Both the position numbers and the translations under genes were made by a program. 64,000 nt of DNA, taken from the NCBI GenBank assembly GCA_034008185.1, contig CM067086.1:67936286-68000285 (forward strand). The letters are read 5' to 3'. Below are positions 10,007-22,412 of this stretch, one piece after another. The first letter of the stretch is position 1. Every line of letters begins with the position of its first letter. The DNA is from Gorsachius magnificus (taxonomy: Eukaryota; Chordata; Aves; Pelecaniformes; Ardeidae). The notes beneath the pieces are model-generated. The model saw only the letters and a program-made list of their open reading frames with translations. It was not told where the DNA came from and did no database searches.

Positions 10007-13000
10007 AAAAATAATGAACCTGCTCCTCAAAGGGTATTGCAGAGACCTGCAACTCCTGGCTTCCAGAAATATCCGCAAAAGGAGCCAGCTAATATCTTCA
10101 GAGCAGACCTGGGTGTGGGGAACTTATTTATGTAAAAAGATTTGACTGTATAAAATGATTTCTGCTACTGCATCCATTTATATTTTTGTCTTGGTGTAAC
10201 TAATGGATACAGCAGCAGACCGTGGTGGAGGAACATTAAAGAAGCGCAGACTGGCTTGATCCAAATAATAGATCTTTAAAAAAATCCAGTTGTGAGCAAT
10301 TCTTTGAATACAAAACTTGTCTCGGGGTGGATTGTGATTCAAATGATGCATCCCATGCAGACAAATAAAACATGCCCACCTCTTCCTAAAGATGTGGCGG
10401 GCTCGGGCTGCAAGGTTCCGGTACACAAAAATGCACTGGGGCATCCCTGGGCAGCTGGGTGCGATTTTGCAGACCATTAACTGGCAGAGTGGTCAGCATG
10501 GAAAGGGGTGGTTTGATGCTGCTGCAGCCGATAGTCATTACTGCATCTCGAGAAAAAACAAAGAAAATGGGATGAGCTGTGTCCGGGTACAGCTGGGTGG
10601 TGGTTTCTGAGGCTTAGCCCTGGGGGAGCTCAAAGGTGTTTTCCACTGCAGCCTGAGTTTGGAAAAACAGCGGGTCTCAGAGGGGATTTTTAAATGGCCA
10701 GACTTAATTTAATGTAGATTTACAGTCTCTACAAATACTTTCTCCCTGCTGATAGTTTTCCTAGGATCTGATTCATCAGTGTGCAGATAGATTTATTAGA
10801 CATGAAAGCATCCCTTACGCTTAGCGTGGAACAGTTTACAGTTTGTTCATCTTTGTGGGTAATATTTGGAACTAAATAGCTGTTCAAGTCTGAAACAAAG
10901 ATGTGTACAAACAGCTTGGTGTGCACACCAGATTCAGTCCTTCATGGGCTCTGTGTCGGGGGGAGAAATTCTCTACAATTTTGCAAGGTGATTTTTACAG
11001 CTCTGTAAGAAGTTAAGGTAAAGGTGGATGAGAGCACTGGGACTCTTAACCAGTACCTGTCTGGTAAGGACACAGCAATGATGTAATTCATGTCAAACAC
11101 AAAGTTGACATGAGGGTGGCTTATATCTCATCAACGAAATGAAGGCTATGTTGATGTCTTGCCTGTGTTGCTCCTCTGGGTTCTCCAACAAGAGGTGGTG
11201 AAAAGACACGTGCAAAAGTGGTTTATTCCAGCTTATTGTTGTACCAAAAACTGTAGTTGCATATACAGAAGACGTTACTAGGAACCCCAATCATGTTTTT
11301 TATATGGGGCATACTGATTTACAGCTGGATTTAATCAAATTCATATACAACATAAGCATCTCCATGTCTCTGAGCTCCTGGCCAGGCTTCCAGTTTCAAG
11401 ACAAGGGTCACTCCTACAACGCACAGGATGGTTTGTTTTGCTTGTGCTCAGCTTCTCATTGCACTGGGTTTTTGCTTCCAAACTGCAAGATCATTAACAT
11501 CTAACTGACCACTATTGAATGTCTTTGTCGTGTAGGGATCCAATTAAAGCTGGTTTATATTTACTCTTATGTTGAACTTCTCCTCTGATGAAATTCTGCA
11601 TCCTGAGCTCCTTCGCTCTTGTTTGGCAGTGTATTTATCACAGCAGTGTTTGGCATCGCTTTGTGCCTGTTTGTTTACAGTATCCCATCCACAGTAATCA
11701 AGGATCTGATTTAATCTACCTTTCTTTGTGTTGCTGATTAAAGGGGAACATAAGTGAGGTAGAGACTGCAGCACATGATCTCATTTATGCAAAATGGAGC
11801 CTTTAGCACAAAATGGTGTTAATTCCCTTATACTCAAGCCCACCTACACTGATATTTTCTTGTGCATCTCAGGCATCTCAGACAGATGCAGTTGTCTTTT
11901 GAGGTGTTACCTCACACTGTTGACCATGGAGCAAGAAGAGGCAACGGGTTTAGTTTAAAAGTCTACTTTTAAATGTCTAAGGTAGCATAAGATCAATTCC
12001 ATCTTTAAACTACATGTGTTTCAGAAGTAGGTCACCGTCCCAGAATCATGCGGTAGCGCCCTGCCCAAGGCAGCTCCAGATCCAGGGTGCCAGTCCTGGA
12101 GCAAACGCAACCCAAACCATCCTGCCACGGTGCCTCCTCTGCTGACACAGGTAGGTCAAGCCTTTGAAGCTGCTACGTAAATCTACCACTTACCGAAGCA
12201 CTGGGTGCGATGACAGCATAAATCACTTGAGGTTTTCTAAGCAGGATGATCCCGAGCAGAGCAGTGCTGACCTGGGCTCACCGTGCCGTTTGCCAGCCTA
12301 TGTTGATGCATTATTGAGCCAGTCATAATTATCGTGTCAAAGAAAGCCAATTTGTACTTGGGCAGATTGACATCTGGTTTTAGGTGGCAGCAGCCTTTCC
12401 GTCGGTAATTGAAATGATTGTTCTTGGTGTGCATTGTCAGAAAATGACATTCTTGCTGATATCACTGAAGTGACTTATATTCACTCTGGAGCTAAACAGA
12501 TATTGTCAGGTCTGAGCTGACAAGTAATTTTCTTCTTTCAGGAAGAAATCTCATTACCTCTGGCAATAACAGACGGTAGCCCTGGTGCTCTCGGAGGGTT
12601 CCTCCAGGCTGAGGGTGTCATGCCGTACGCCTGAGGGGTGCTAAGGCAGGAGGTGGTGGCTGGGCAGAGGTAAGTCTAAAAACCACCTCCTTGGATGGAG
12701 GAGGCAGGTCAAAAGTGACTCTAAGGGTCCTGAGCACAAATAACGTGGAGGAAGACAGCAGTCTGTCCCCATCGATCCAATCCCGCTCTCTAGCCGGGTG
12801 CGGGTGCAAACTGGAGAGCAAGATGAAGGGCATTTTGCTGCCCCAAGCTGGTGGCTTTGCCTGGTCCTGCATGCGGGCACCCAAGGAGCTCATCTTCCCT
12901 TGCCTGCGGTGCCATTTCTCTTTGTGAGCCCCATTTGGAGTGAGATTTTCCCTGGATTATGCACCCAGTGCCATGGTCCCTTTGCGAGCTCTTAGGGGGG

Positions 13001-13756
13001 ACCCTGGGAAAGGCCGTGGCATGGCGTGACCATGACCATGTCCTCCTACACCCCTGTTCTTCTTAATTCATCCTTTATCAGATTTTATTGGTGAAGCAGC
13101 AACGTGGAAGAACAGACATAAGGTCTATAGTCAAAGCCCCCACCTGAGATTGCATATTCCCCCGTGGAACAACAAGAATATTTTAGCTTCTCTCTCTCAA
13201 GGAGGAAATTTGGAAAAATACCAGACTCTTCTAATTACAATCAAGCTGCTATTTAAGGAATATTTTCTTTTGTGAATTGCTCACAAGATTTTATTGAAAC
13301 GTCTATCAGAAATTGTTCTTTTTGTATTTCTCCCACAGATTTGTTGCATGTGTGCTTTTTTCCTTAAAGAAAAGGATATTTTTTCCCCCCAGATCAATCG
13401 GTCTATTTGCAAAGTTTGTGAAATGGAAGGGATTTAAGATTTTTTGACTCTTTTCTGCTACATTTATGACCATGCAATAATGGAAAAAACAGCAGTTCCA
13501 GTGACTCTTTCGTCGCGTGGTGAAGTCAGTCTCCAAGGTCTGAAACGGATATTGCTGAACACAGTGTGGGCTTCTGAGTATTTTAAAGCATCCAAAGCAC
13601 AGAGAATTACTTTAAATTGTGCTCAGCCTACTTGAATTTCTCCCTAATCCAGTCTTCCTAGAGATTTGCACTCCTTTTTTTAACGCTGAGTGTCAGCCTA
13701 GTTTTAAGGAGAAGCACGCTGGATGGCTGCAGTTGCTGTTCATTTCAAGGCTAGGG

Positions 13757-13769
13757 AAAAAAAAAAAAA
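13757..13769 (+). repeat. A13 homopolymer
   Basis: Thirteen consecutive A between CTAGGG and GCTAGATT. No identifiable element upstream, so it is not evidence of a processed retrocopy. Confidence 0.9.
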
Positions 13770-16395
13770 GCTAGATTGTAATAAAAAGATGCACTCGTTC
13801 CTTTTTGCTTTAATCAGGGCCACCTCCAGGGTTTTATACCTAAGGTAGCCATGCATCGTCACGCAGTTGTCAGGATCATCAGGAGGACTCTGCCTTTCTT
13901 TTATACAGTCGGACATGTTAATTATATAAATGTAAGATACTGGGATGGTCCCCTTTTCTCAATCAGTGCTGACATATCTGCACCAAGCAGTTGGTAAGTG
14001 TGAAGAGTTCATTAGTGACATTCTGTGTTTGTTCTAAAATATCAGAGCTTATTCTTAAACACACGACTGGAAGGACAGAAAAAAAAAACCCATGACAAAA
14101 TAATAAGAGCAGTACAATAATCTGCAAAAGGTTTGTAGTTTAACAAATTTAAAGGAGGCAACTCATCCGATACTGCCAGTTGCTATTGGGCCAATATCTG
14201 TATTTCATTAGTTATTATTAAATGCTAGAGAAGAAAGTCGAGAATGGGGAGAGAGTGCTGCAATTTGCCACTGATGAGGATTTCTGTATTTCGATGCCTG
14301 ATGCATTTACAACAGGATTGGTTGTATGCTGAAATGTGTAGTATAACGCCAGCAAAATAACGTATGAGGACATGGCTGGTAAGAGCGAAGGGGCCGTAAG
14401 GTGCGGAGAGCTTCCAGTATCATTACCAGCTTTCTTGCTTGAGAAGCAATAAATCCAGGAGTAATGCATTTTGGGTTGGACTACTTCTACTACGTCACCA
14501 TTTTCTCTCCTCTGAGACTCTCTTTGGGTATAAGAGGGAATTAAGGATGTGAAAGCAGGGAAAAGTGCAGCATCAGAGTGCAAAAATCACGTTTAGCACT
14601 TCGGTAAGGAAAGAGCAGCCTGTAAGGAGAGAAAACGACAGTGAATAAGCTTGTGGAATAAACCAGTTAGGTGTCATGTCCTGAGCAGACTCAAAGCGTG
14701 GGCTGCTGGCTTAGAAGCTGGTACGCTGTTTTTGTTTATTAATTCATATTCTTTTACCTGGCACACCACACAGAGAACAGGACACATGGGGGAAAAACAT
14801 ATTCTTGAAGATAAAAGACCAAAAAAGAGACAGAAGTGCTATTACTCCAGTTTCTTGATATCTGTAGATGATTGTGAGCAAAAGGTAGAAAATAGCACCT
14901 ACCCAAACATGTATTTGGTGCTACCAGGAAAATGTCCTAAAGGGCTTTTGTGCCCCAAACACAGGTGCAAAATGGCTCTGGATCAGCCCACTGGGAAAGT
15001 ATAAATTGGTTTCAGGGCTTTCCTATCTGGTTAGGAGCTTGTTGTGGCTGGGGTGTGCTCTGCCTGAGCTGCAGGTATGGGTTTCCCCAGCTGGGCTGCT
15101 TTCGTAGGGCTGGATGGGTGTGCTTACCTGCCAGGGTGGGTTATCTGCCCCTGGTGGTTGCTAGGAGGGGGAAATCAGGGCATTTTTCTGGAGCAAGTGA
15201 TGTCTGTACAGGCTTTGCTGCATCTTGGGAAGCTACAGAGATGCTAGAGACCAAAACTACAAGCAAGAATGTCCCCTGCAGAGACACATGGTAGGAGAAC
15301 ACCGACTTATAAACCCTTTGCATTTCTGTTGTGGTTGACCCAGTTGTTTAGTGCTTCTTTAAGTGTTACCTATCCTTGCTAATATTCTGATAAAACCTGC
15401 TTTTAATTTTGGGATTCCTTATAAAGAGATGTTCCAGGTGTCTGCTGCAAAGCTGGAGGGGGTCCTGAAGTGCTGCTGTGGGTGCCTGTGGGCTCTGTGC
15501 AGAGGTGTTTGGTGCTGTGCTGGTGTAAGGGGGGTGCAGGGGTTAAACCCCACATCTCCCTTGGTGGTACCTCTGTGCTCCATGGGCTGGTGCAAACCAA
15601 AGCCTCTGGTGTTGCTCTGTTTTTGCAGAAAGGACAAAAGGCCCCTTCTGTGACCAGGTTTTAATTGTGGGTGCCCAGCCTTGCTTTCCTTGAACTGTGG
15701 TGTAATTTCAGAGCTTTGAACGCAGACCAGAGTCTGATTGTGATAGCAACTTTATTTATTATATTTCCTTAAGCCTGTTAGTCTGGGGATCATGGTGTCT
15801 TGTGGCTATATATTGCAATAGCTTCTTTACTGGGAGTTGCTTAAAACTCAAATTTTTTCAAGCTATCTGAAGGCTTCTTTTCAAGTCTTGTTTCAAGGAG
15901 AAGTACAAGCTATCGCTGTGCAGGTTAAACATGGACAAGTGTAATGCTATGTTGAATATGCCAAATCTTGTGAAAAAGGATTTGATATGCACATTCAAGA
16001 GGATCTATTTTTCTAGCGTATGCATTTTATGCCCTCTTGTAATGGAGGGCTGCACTAACAGACTTGAATAAGAACATAGATTTCCTTGCCAAACAAGTCT
16101 CAGCAGTTTTTCTCAACACTGCTGTTTATCTGAGGACAAGATAAAATTAGATTTTCAATTCCTTTCTGTATCTTTTTTAGCTATATCTTGTAAGAATTTG
16201 GGAATTGCCTAAAACCAAAACTCCCTGATATGATAGGAGCTCCCCTCCTACTGGGCAGTGCTGTTTGCTTTCAGCATTGCCTTGGCCACCAGAGCCCATG
16301 CCCTGACCAGTCCTGAATGTGTTCTGGTTTTTGTTAGTGATGATTCCTGCCTTGTCCCCTGTTACTGCTTTTCATTTTGCCAGTCCCAAAGCACT

Positions 16396-17052
16396 TGATA
16401 AAGGACGTCAAGCAAGGCATGTGGATGACAGGGAGGTGATTTGAGATGGCCAACATGGCTTTACAAAGGGTAAATCTGATGGCCTTCTACAACAGGGTGA
16501 CTGTGTGGGCCAGTAAGGAAAGAGCTGCTGATGTTCTCTAGCTTGACTTCTGTAGGGCCTTTGACATGGCCCACACAACATCCTTGTTGCTAGATTGGAG
16601 AGATATGGATGGGCTATTTGATGGATAAGGAATTGGCTTGATGGCCACATCCAAAGACTTGTAGGCAATGGCTCAGCATCCAAATGGAGATCAGTATCAA
16701 ATAGTTTCCCTCAGGTGTCTGGGACCAGTACTGTTAAATATCTTCATTAATGACATAGTTGGATTGAGTGCAAGGCTGGTGCAGTCAAATGCTGGAGGGA
16801 AGGGGTGCCATCCAGAGGGGTTCTGACAGGCTTGAGAAATGGGCCCATGCAAACCTCATGAAGTTCAACAAGGCCAAGTGCAAGGTCCTGCACCTGGGTC
16901 AGGGCATTCACCAGTATCCATACAGGCTGGGGGATGAAGGGATTGAGAGCAGCCCTGCCGAGAGGGACTTGGGGATACTGGTGGATGAAAAATTGGCTAT
17001 GAGCCGGCAATGTGTGTTTACAGCCCAGGAAGCTGATCATATCCTGGGCTGA
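16396..17052 (+). mobile_element. CR1 LINE internal fragment, decayed reverse transcriptase
   Basis: Pieces of the CR1 reverse transcriptase can be read on the plus strand through several frameshifts and stops: QHGFTKGKS at about 16450, LDFC-AFDM at 16540-16570, IRNWLDG at about 16630, then [20 protein letters not shown] at 16820 and [20 protein letters not shown] at 16950. It ends near ILG at 17050, before the CIKRS segment that begins the 8695 copy. Both ends are truncated and no 3' UTR or tail remains. Between about 16760 and 16790 the segment that should hold the catalytic FADD motif is gone, apparently by a short internal deletion. Inactive relic. Confidence 0.93.
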
Positions 17053-18239
17053 TTCTGTGATCAGTTTTACTATCCCTATTTACAGTTGGGAAGACCTAGG
17101 CAGGGTGTTCGAACATCATTATCAGCCCCTCAAAATTTTCTTGTTGCCAGAATAAAGAAACCAGGGTTTTGTTTCTACTCTAATGCACTCCCATGCAAAA
17201 TATTCCCAAAACCAGCTCCCCAGTTTCAGTGGAAAATGCATTATACAGGACAGCAAAGAATGAAAGGTGGCCATTGGTAATGCTTCTTCCCAAGTTGCAC
17301 TTTTGAAGAGTAGATTTTTTTATTTGTATTGTTTGTCAGAATGAGTCCAGCTGCTGTGGCTAAGGGCAATTGCGTGCCCCTCTGGTGGGACTCACTGGGC
17401 CATCTGGGAAGGATACTGGCCAGTTCTGGGTGATGCTGAATTATAGGGCTGGAATGATGACTTGCAGAGAGGCATTGCTGCAGCTGGGTTGTTTTGCTGG
17501 GATGAGACTGGATCCATTACTGGATAACGAGGGAAGGCATGTGAGAGAGAGAGAGATAGTGATAGCAGAGGGTGGAGGAAAGTTAATGGGAAAGTTAACA
17601 CAAAAAAAGTGTTTCTCCAGGGAAGATATTTGTTTGCAAAACAACAAACAAATCTCTCCTGGGACAGAACAAAGGGCAAAGCACAGCTTGGGCACCCCAA
17701 CCCTAAAGCAGGGTAGGTGAGGGAGCGGATGTGGCCTGTGGGACCTAATTTCAACCCTTTTTTGAGGTGTTTTCTGCACAACGTGGCTGCAGATGTGGCT
17801 CTGGGTCAGTGTACCTGGGAGAGGGGGGAAATAGCTTTTCTTGGTCTGAGATTTGAAGCAGATGTCTCGTGCTAATTCCTGTTTCTGACAGGTATGGCTC
17901 CAGAAATACCCTTATCACGTGGCTTTCCCTGTACTTGAGATTAACTTCTTGTTTGGCCGGATAAGATTTGAGGCTATAAGTGTGAGATTATAAAATTGCT
18001 TGGCCTTGGAGATACTTCCTAGCCAGAGTCAGCAGCTTACTCAAATCCTCTTTCGAGATCAGCTGTAACTACTTTCCCTCTGCTCCACCTACTCCATGAT
18101 GGGTATTTGTGTGGGTCTTTTATTTCATGTATGATAACAACCTTGCCACACAAAACCCCAGTGTTTTATCAGCTGTGCTTCTCAAACGGGTGCTTTCTTT
18201 ACGAACGCTTCAGTGTTTCGTGGGAGATATGAAGTGCTC

Positions 18240-18251
18240 TTTTTTTTTTTT
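18240..18251 (+). repeat. T12 homopolymer
   Basis: Twelve T followed by GTTTTC. Simple low-complexity tract. Confidence 0.9.
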
Positions 18252-21069
18252 GTTTTCTTACCACATCAAAGGTCTGGTAATTCAGCAGATCACCACCAGC
18301 AGCAGGCTGCTTTATTATACATGACATCCTCCTATGCTCACAGCATGCTCTCTTCAGAAGTGCTCTTCAATCCTATGAAACAAGGGCACTCATCGCTTTC
18401 TAAAGCGGACCCTTATTCTGGTATCAGATACTCCTTTGAAATAGTTGCATGCTGTATCTGGCTAGGATTCAATGTATGGGGGCTATATTTCTTTATTGTA
18501 GATTGCATATTTAACAAGCTGAGTAGCTCTTGGGCTCAGTGAAACGGTTTCAGCTTCCTTGCATCTTGCCGCTATTGCTTTGAATATATTTTGGAGGAAG
18601 GATGGGATAATTTGGTGTTTTGTGACTGCTTTGGGTTTGGAAGTAATTCTGCTCTCTTCCAAATGTTTTCCCCTGCCCTGTCTCACCTTTGCAGATCCCA
18701 GTTTAACCCATCAAGGGTAATCACTAAACAAATACCTGGGTTATATTGGAATCAGCTGTGGTGTGGGTGTTTCATGCCCAACTCCAGGCATAGCTGTGGT
18801 TATAAGGGCTTCTACTGGCTTTACATGGCTGATTCATGAGGGTTAATAATTTTCCATTAATTGAAGGGGAGATAAGGGAAACTTAGAGTCCTAGACTGAA
18901 GCTGTGCAGAGAGCAGAGGTTCAGCTTTGTGAAAGGTTTTTGGAGGGAAGAGAGAGTTCTGAAATTTGGCTGCTTTGTCAATAACAATTAAAATGGGAAA
19001 TAAAAAGACTTTACAGAAATTGAAGTGCAAAAATTTATCAGTGAAATATGTTTGGTTTATGTATTTTATCGCTGATCAATTTTTCAAATGTCTTATGAAA
19101 TGTTTATTTTATATATGCCACTTAAAAAGAGAGATCAGAAGATGGGACACTAGTTCTTTTGAAGGTAATATTTTGTGGTTTTCCCTTGCAGAGCAAAATG
19201 TAATTGATATTGGACTGATCCCGCCTTTGTAGAAAAAGTGTTTTCTGCTGGAAAAAGGCTTTGGCAGAACTCTTTCTGCCCAGCAACGCGTTGGAGGGAC
19301 AGGTCCCTCTCCGAGGGAGGAGTGTGATGGTGGGGCTGGCTGGACCATAGCTGGGCACGTCACTGCAGCCAGATGTGTTCATGCCCAGGAGCACAGCTGC
19401 AGAAATGCTTGAAATGCATTGCAGTCGGATGATCTGCTTTCGGCAGGTGCTGTTCCCAGGCTGCACAGCTCTGCCTTCGCCCTGGGTACGTGACAGCAGC
19501 TCTTGCTCTGCCCTGGTCCCAGAGCTGCTCCAGGACTGTTTGCTCATTGGATTAATTCTCCCCCTGAAAAAGCTTTGGGGGAAAGTTTCTCGCACGTCTC
19601 TGGCTTGCAACTTCTGTTTTGCAAAGTAACTGTCTTGGAAGGCATGTGGTAAAACCCCAACAGAGCTGGAGGCAGCGCCAGCGTTATGGGAAGCAGTCTA
19701 GGTTGCAAGCTTTGAAGGGACACAAAAAGTAGATCACGGGGTGGTAGTTAATTAGGCGTAGCCCCTGAGTCCATCAGTACCCTGTCGATGGCATTGACTA
19801 TGTGATGCCATCAACAATTTCAGTTCTTTCAATGCTGAAACCAACTGGTACTGCCTAGAAAGAAGAGGCCTGAGCTGCACTGCTGTCATTGGAGAAGCAT
19901 ACTGAGAGAGCAGAGTGGGCAATAAATTATAGTAGTCCGATTCCACTAGCGGCTGTGCACTATTAAGCCGCTAATTTTAGTCTGACTTGATCAGAGGACA
20001 GTGGTGCTGACTGCTGTGTTCCTGGATTTCAAACTAAAGTACTTTCCATTAACAGAGATGAGGATATATTGACTTGAACTGGAAGAATAAATGTCTCCTG
20101 CTCATTTAATTGGCTCCTGAAGCTCCCCGTCTGGTGAGCTGCTCTGCTATGGGGAGGGGATCGTCTCTACTTGGTTCCTCATGACTTCCTAATTCCTAAA
20201 GAATGCATGGTCACCCAAATTGCAGTGTGTAGTGGAATATCTCCTTTTTTTGCTGTAGATACAGCTAGAGCACCAGATGATATTTCACACATGGTCTTGT
20301 AGTGATGATCTCTAATTATTACCATACTCAGCTGTAAAAATGGGTGTTTTGCTTTGTTCCATTGGAGAAGGAACTTAATTACAGAGCTGTGAATGTTGTG
20401 CTCACAGGTGCCAGCATGTTCTACATGACAATGAGAGATTAATTAGGAAATCTACTTTGTGGTACAAGTGATGTTCCCTGTCCTCTGCCTGTGTATGAAG
20501 TCATTGAGTACCATAAATGTTAACCTATTGTGAAAATCACAACTTAAAAATCGACTCCGGTTTCACATAGAAGGATGGCTCAGAAATTCTGAAAACAAGC
20601 TCAGTCTTGGCAGGCTTATAATATGATACACATTCTTTGTCAACTCATTTAATATGTGATTATGATTATCAGCTCTAATAATAATGGTCAAATAAGCAAT
20701 TAACAAGGCTGAGCTTGGCATGGGCTTAAGACAGAAATGCTGTGTGAGTAATCTGAATCTTTAAAATGATTTCACTCTAATTTCTCTTCAATAGGAATTA
20801 AATGAAGTGCTTGAGAGGTTGTGTGTTAAGCTGGAACGCTGTGAGTGCCTCTGCAGCTCATGTTACATCCATAAGTGTGATGGACACTGGCATCAAAGTG
20901 AAATGAAGGGTGGACAAAAATCTCTGTAGCTCTCTTGATTTCTGGTGGGCAGCATCAAATAGAGAATTGGTCATTGAAAGTTTGGGCAGGGATTTCCTTT
21001 CTGTTTATGATACCTCTCAGGGATGCAGATGGTGACAGTTTCAGTGCTGGGAGAGCTGGAACAAGATTT

Positions 21070-21087
21070 GGGTGGGGCGGGGGGGGG
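21070..21087 (+). repeat. G-rich tract with quadruplex pattern
   Basis: GGG-T-GGGG-C-G9: three G runs, the last long enough to supply two stacks. This fits the usual G3+N1-7 quadruplex pattern. It sits in otherwise unremarkable sequence with no CpG island or promoter visible. Confidence 0.85.
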
Positions 21088-22381
21088 ATGCTCAGCTTTA
21101 TCTTGAAGTTTCTATACCTGCCCTCTTAAAGCTTATTTTAAAGTTATTTATGTCAAAAAATTATTTATCAGAGCTCTTCCTGCATTTTCACTTTTCCCCT
21201 GTTTTTTATCTAAGTCTTGGTAGTATTTGGGGTACTGACATAACATGGCCATGGCTGATCATGCCCATCAGCTGTGTCTGGACCCCAAATGGGCTCCCAG
21301 TCATGCGAGAGCATCCCAGGACAGGGCAGGTTGCTTGATTTCCCCATTCTGTGTGAGCCCTGGGATTATGGGCTCTTCCTTGGTCTCTCAGGGGTCTGTG
21401 GGGATGAGTCTGCCTCCCGGGGAGCGATTGCATCTTGTTGCCTGATGGTGTGGCCCATCCTGGTCCCAGACAGGAGACTGCTGCCTTGGCTGCAGAAAAG
21501 CAGGTGATGGGACTGTGACTTGAGTAACAACTGTGATAATAAAGATCCCTCTGTCCTGCTGCCAGAATCTCCTCTGCCCGGCTCTTCTCATTGCTCCCGT
21601 GGGGCTCTGGACAGCCTGACTGGGAGCTGGGTCCCATCAGATAACTCCCTGCAGCTTGGAGGCTCAGGAGTCTAGAAGAATTGTGCATTGTCTTAGCAGA
21701 AACAGATTTTCTGATACCTGCCACTTAGATCTGGGCCAGAAACACGTTATAACACCAGGCATCCACCTGTGGTAAACATTTCCCATTTTGGACCCAGTCA
21801 GCATCTGGCAGTAGAGCTGTGAGATGCTGGTGGGGTGGTGCTGCCCTCCTTCCCGCTGCTGGTGCGTTAAAGGATAACATCCCGGGGCTGCCGCCACATA
21901 GCACCGAGAGAGAGGGCTTCATCGATGAAATAAAAATGAGTAATAATGTGAAAATGCTAAGCCATCCCTGAGATTCACTATTAGCTCTGTGAGGAGGTGA
22001 TGGTTGGAAAGCAAAGCTCCCTTTTGAGGCTTGCAACCAAGCCCATGCTCAGCAGCTCCAATGGCAAGGCCAGGCTGGGTATTAACAGAAGCAGATCAAA
22101 TTATTGCAATCTCTCGCCAGCCTCATATTAGAACAGAGCTGAGAGATGCTGGTGCTTAATATGGAACAAATGGCATATGGGATCCTCAGGCATATTATTG
22201 ACTCTAAGTGCAGTTTGCTCTCAGTGGCACACATCTCATTTATGTGTCTTTAAAGAAAATCTTTTAAAACATTATTTGCAGTGCTTTTGGACTTGCCAGA
22301 GCCTGCTGGAGAGTAATGAGTCCCTACAACAACAGAGCTCTGATGGCATATCCCGCTAATTCATCATTCCCAAATTGCATC

Positions 22382-22412
22382 CTGATGATGTATTACATTA
22401 ATACATCATCAG
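22382..22412. repeat. Perfect 14-bp inverted repeat with 3-base spacer
   Basis: CTGATGATGTATTA, then CAT, then TAATACATCATCAG. All 14 bases of each arm pair without mismatch. The spacer is too short for a microRNA precursor loop. It may be a chance or cruciform-forming palindrome, or a paired transcription factor site. No mobile element terminal repeat is seen beyond it. Confidence 0.95.

Larger units (their letters stand above)
9661..16395. other. Long unique non-coding stretch
   Basis: About 6.7 kb without a recognisable gene, RNA or interspersed repeat. It contains a T14 run (9993-10006) directly followed by A5, a CA-rich patch before it (about 9960-9985) and an A13 run (13757-13769). GC-richer islands with overlapping short frames lie at about 12600-13020 and 15040-15640. 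The 11544-11774 minus frame and the 14218-14583 minus frame have no recognisable domain. AT-rich parts (9700-10150, 13200-13450, 13900-14250) look like ordinary intergenic or intronic avian DNA. Confidence 0.5.

Noticed and set aside
14218..14583. 121-codon minus-strand frame
   Set aside because: Serine/threonine-rich without any recognised domain or splice context.
19109..19629. Overlapping plus and minus frames up to 162 codons
   Set aside because: Shadow frames in a GC-richer patch with no recognisable protein.
21206..21724. 172-codon minus-strand frame
   Set aside because: Reads as low-similarity translated non-coding DNA and overlaps several plus frames. No domain.
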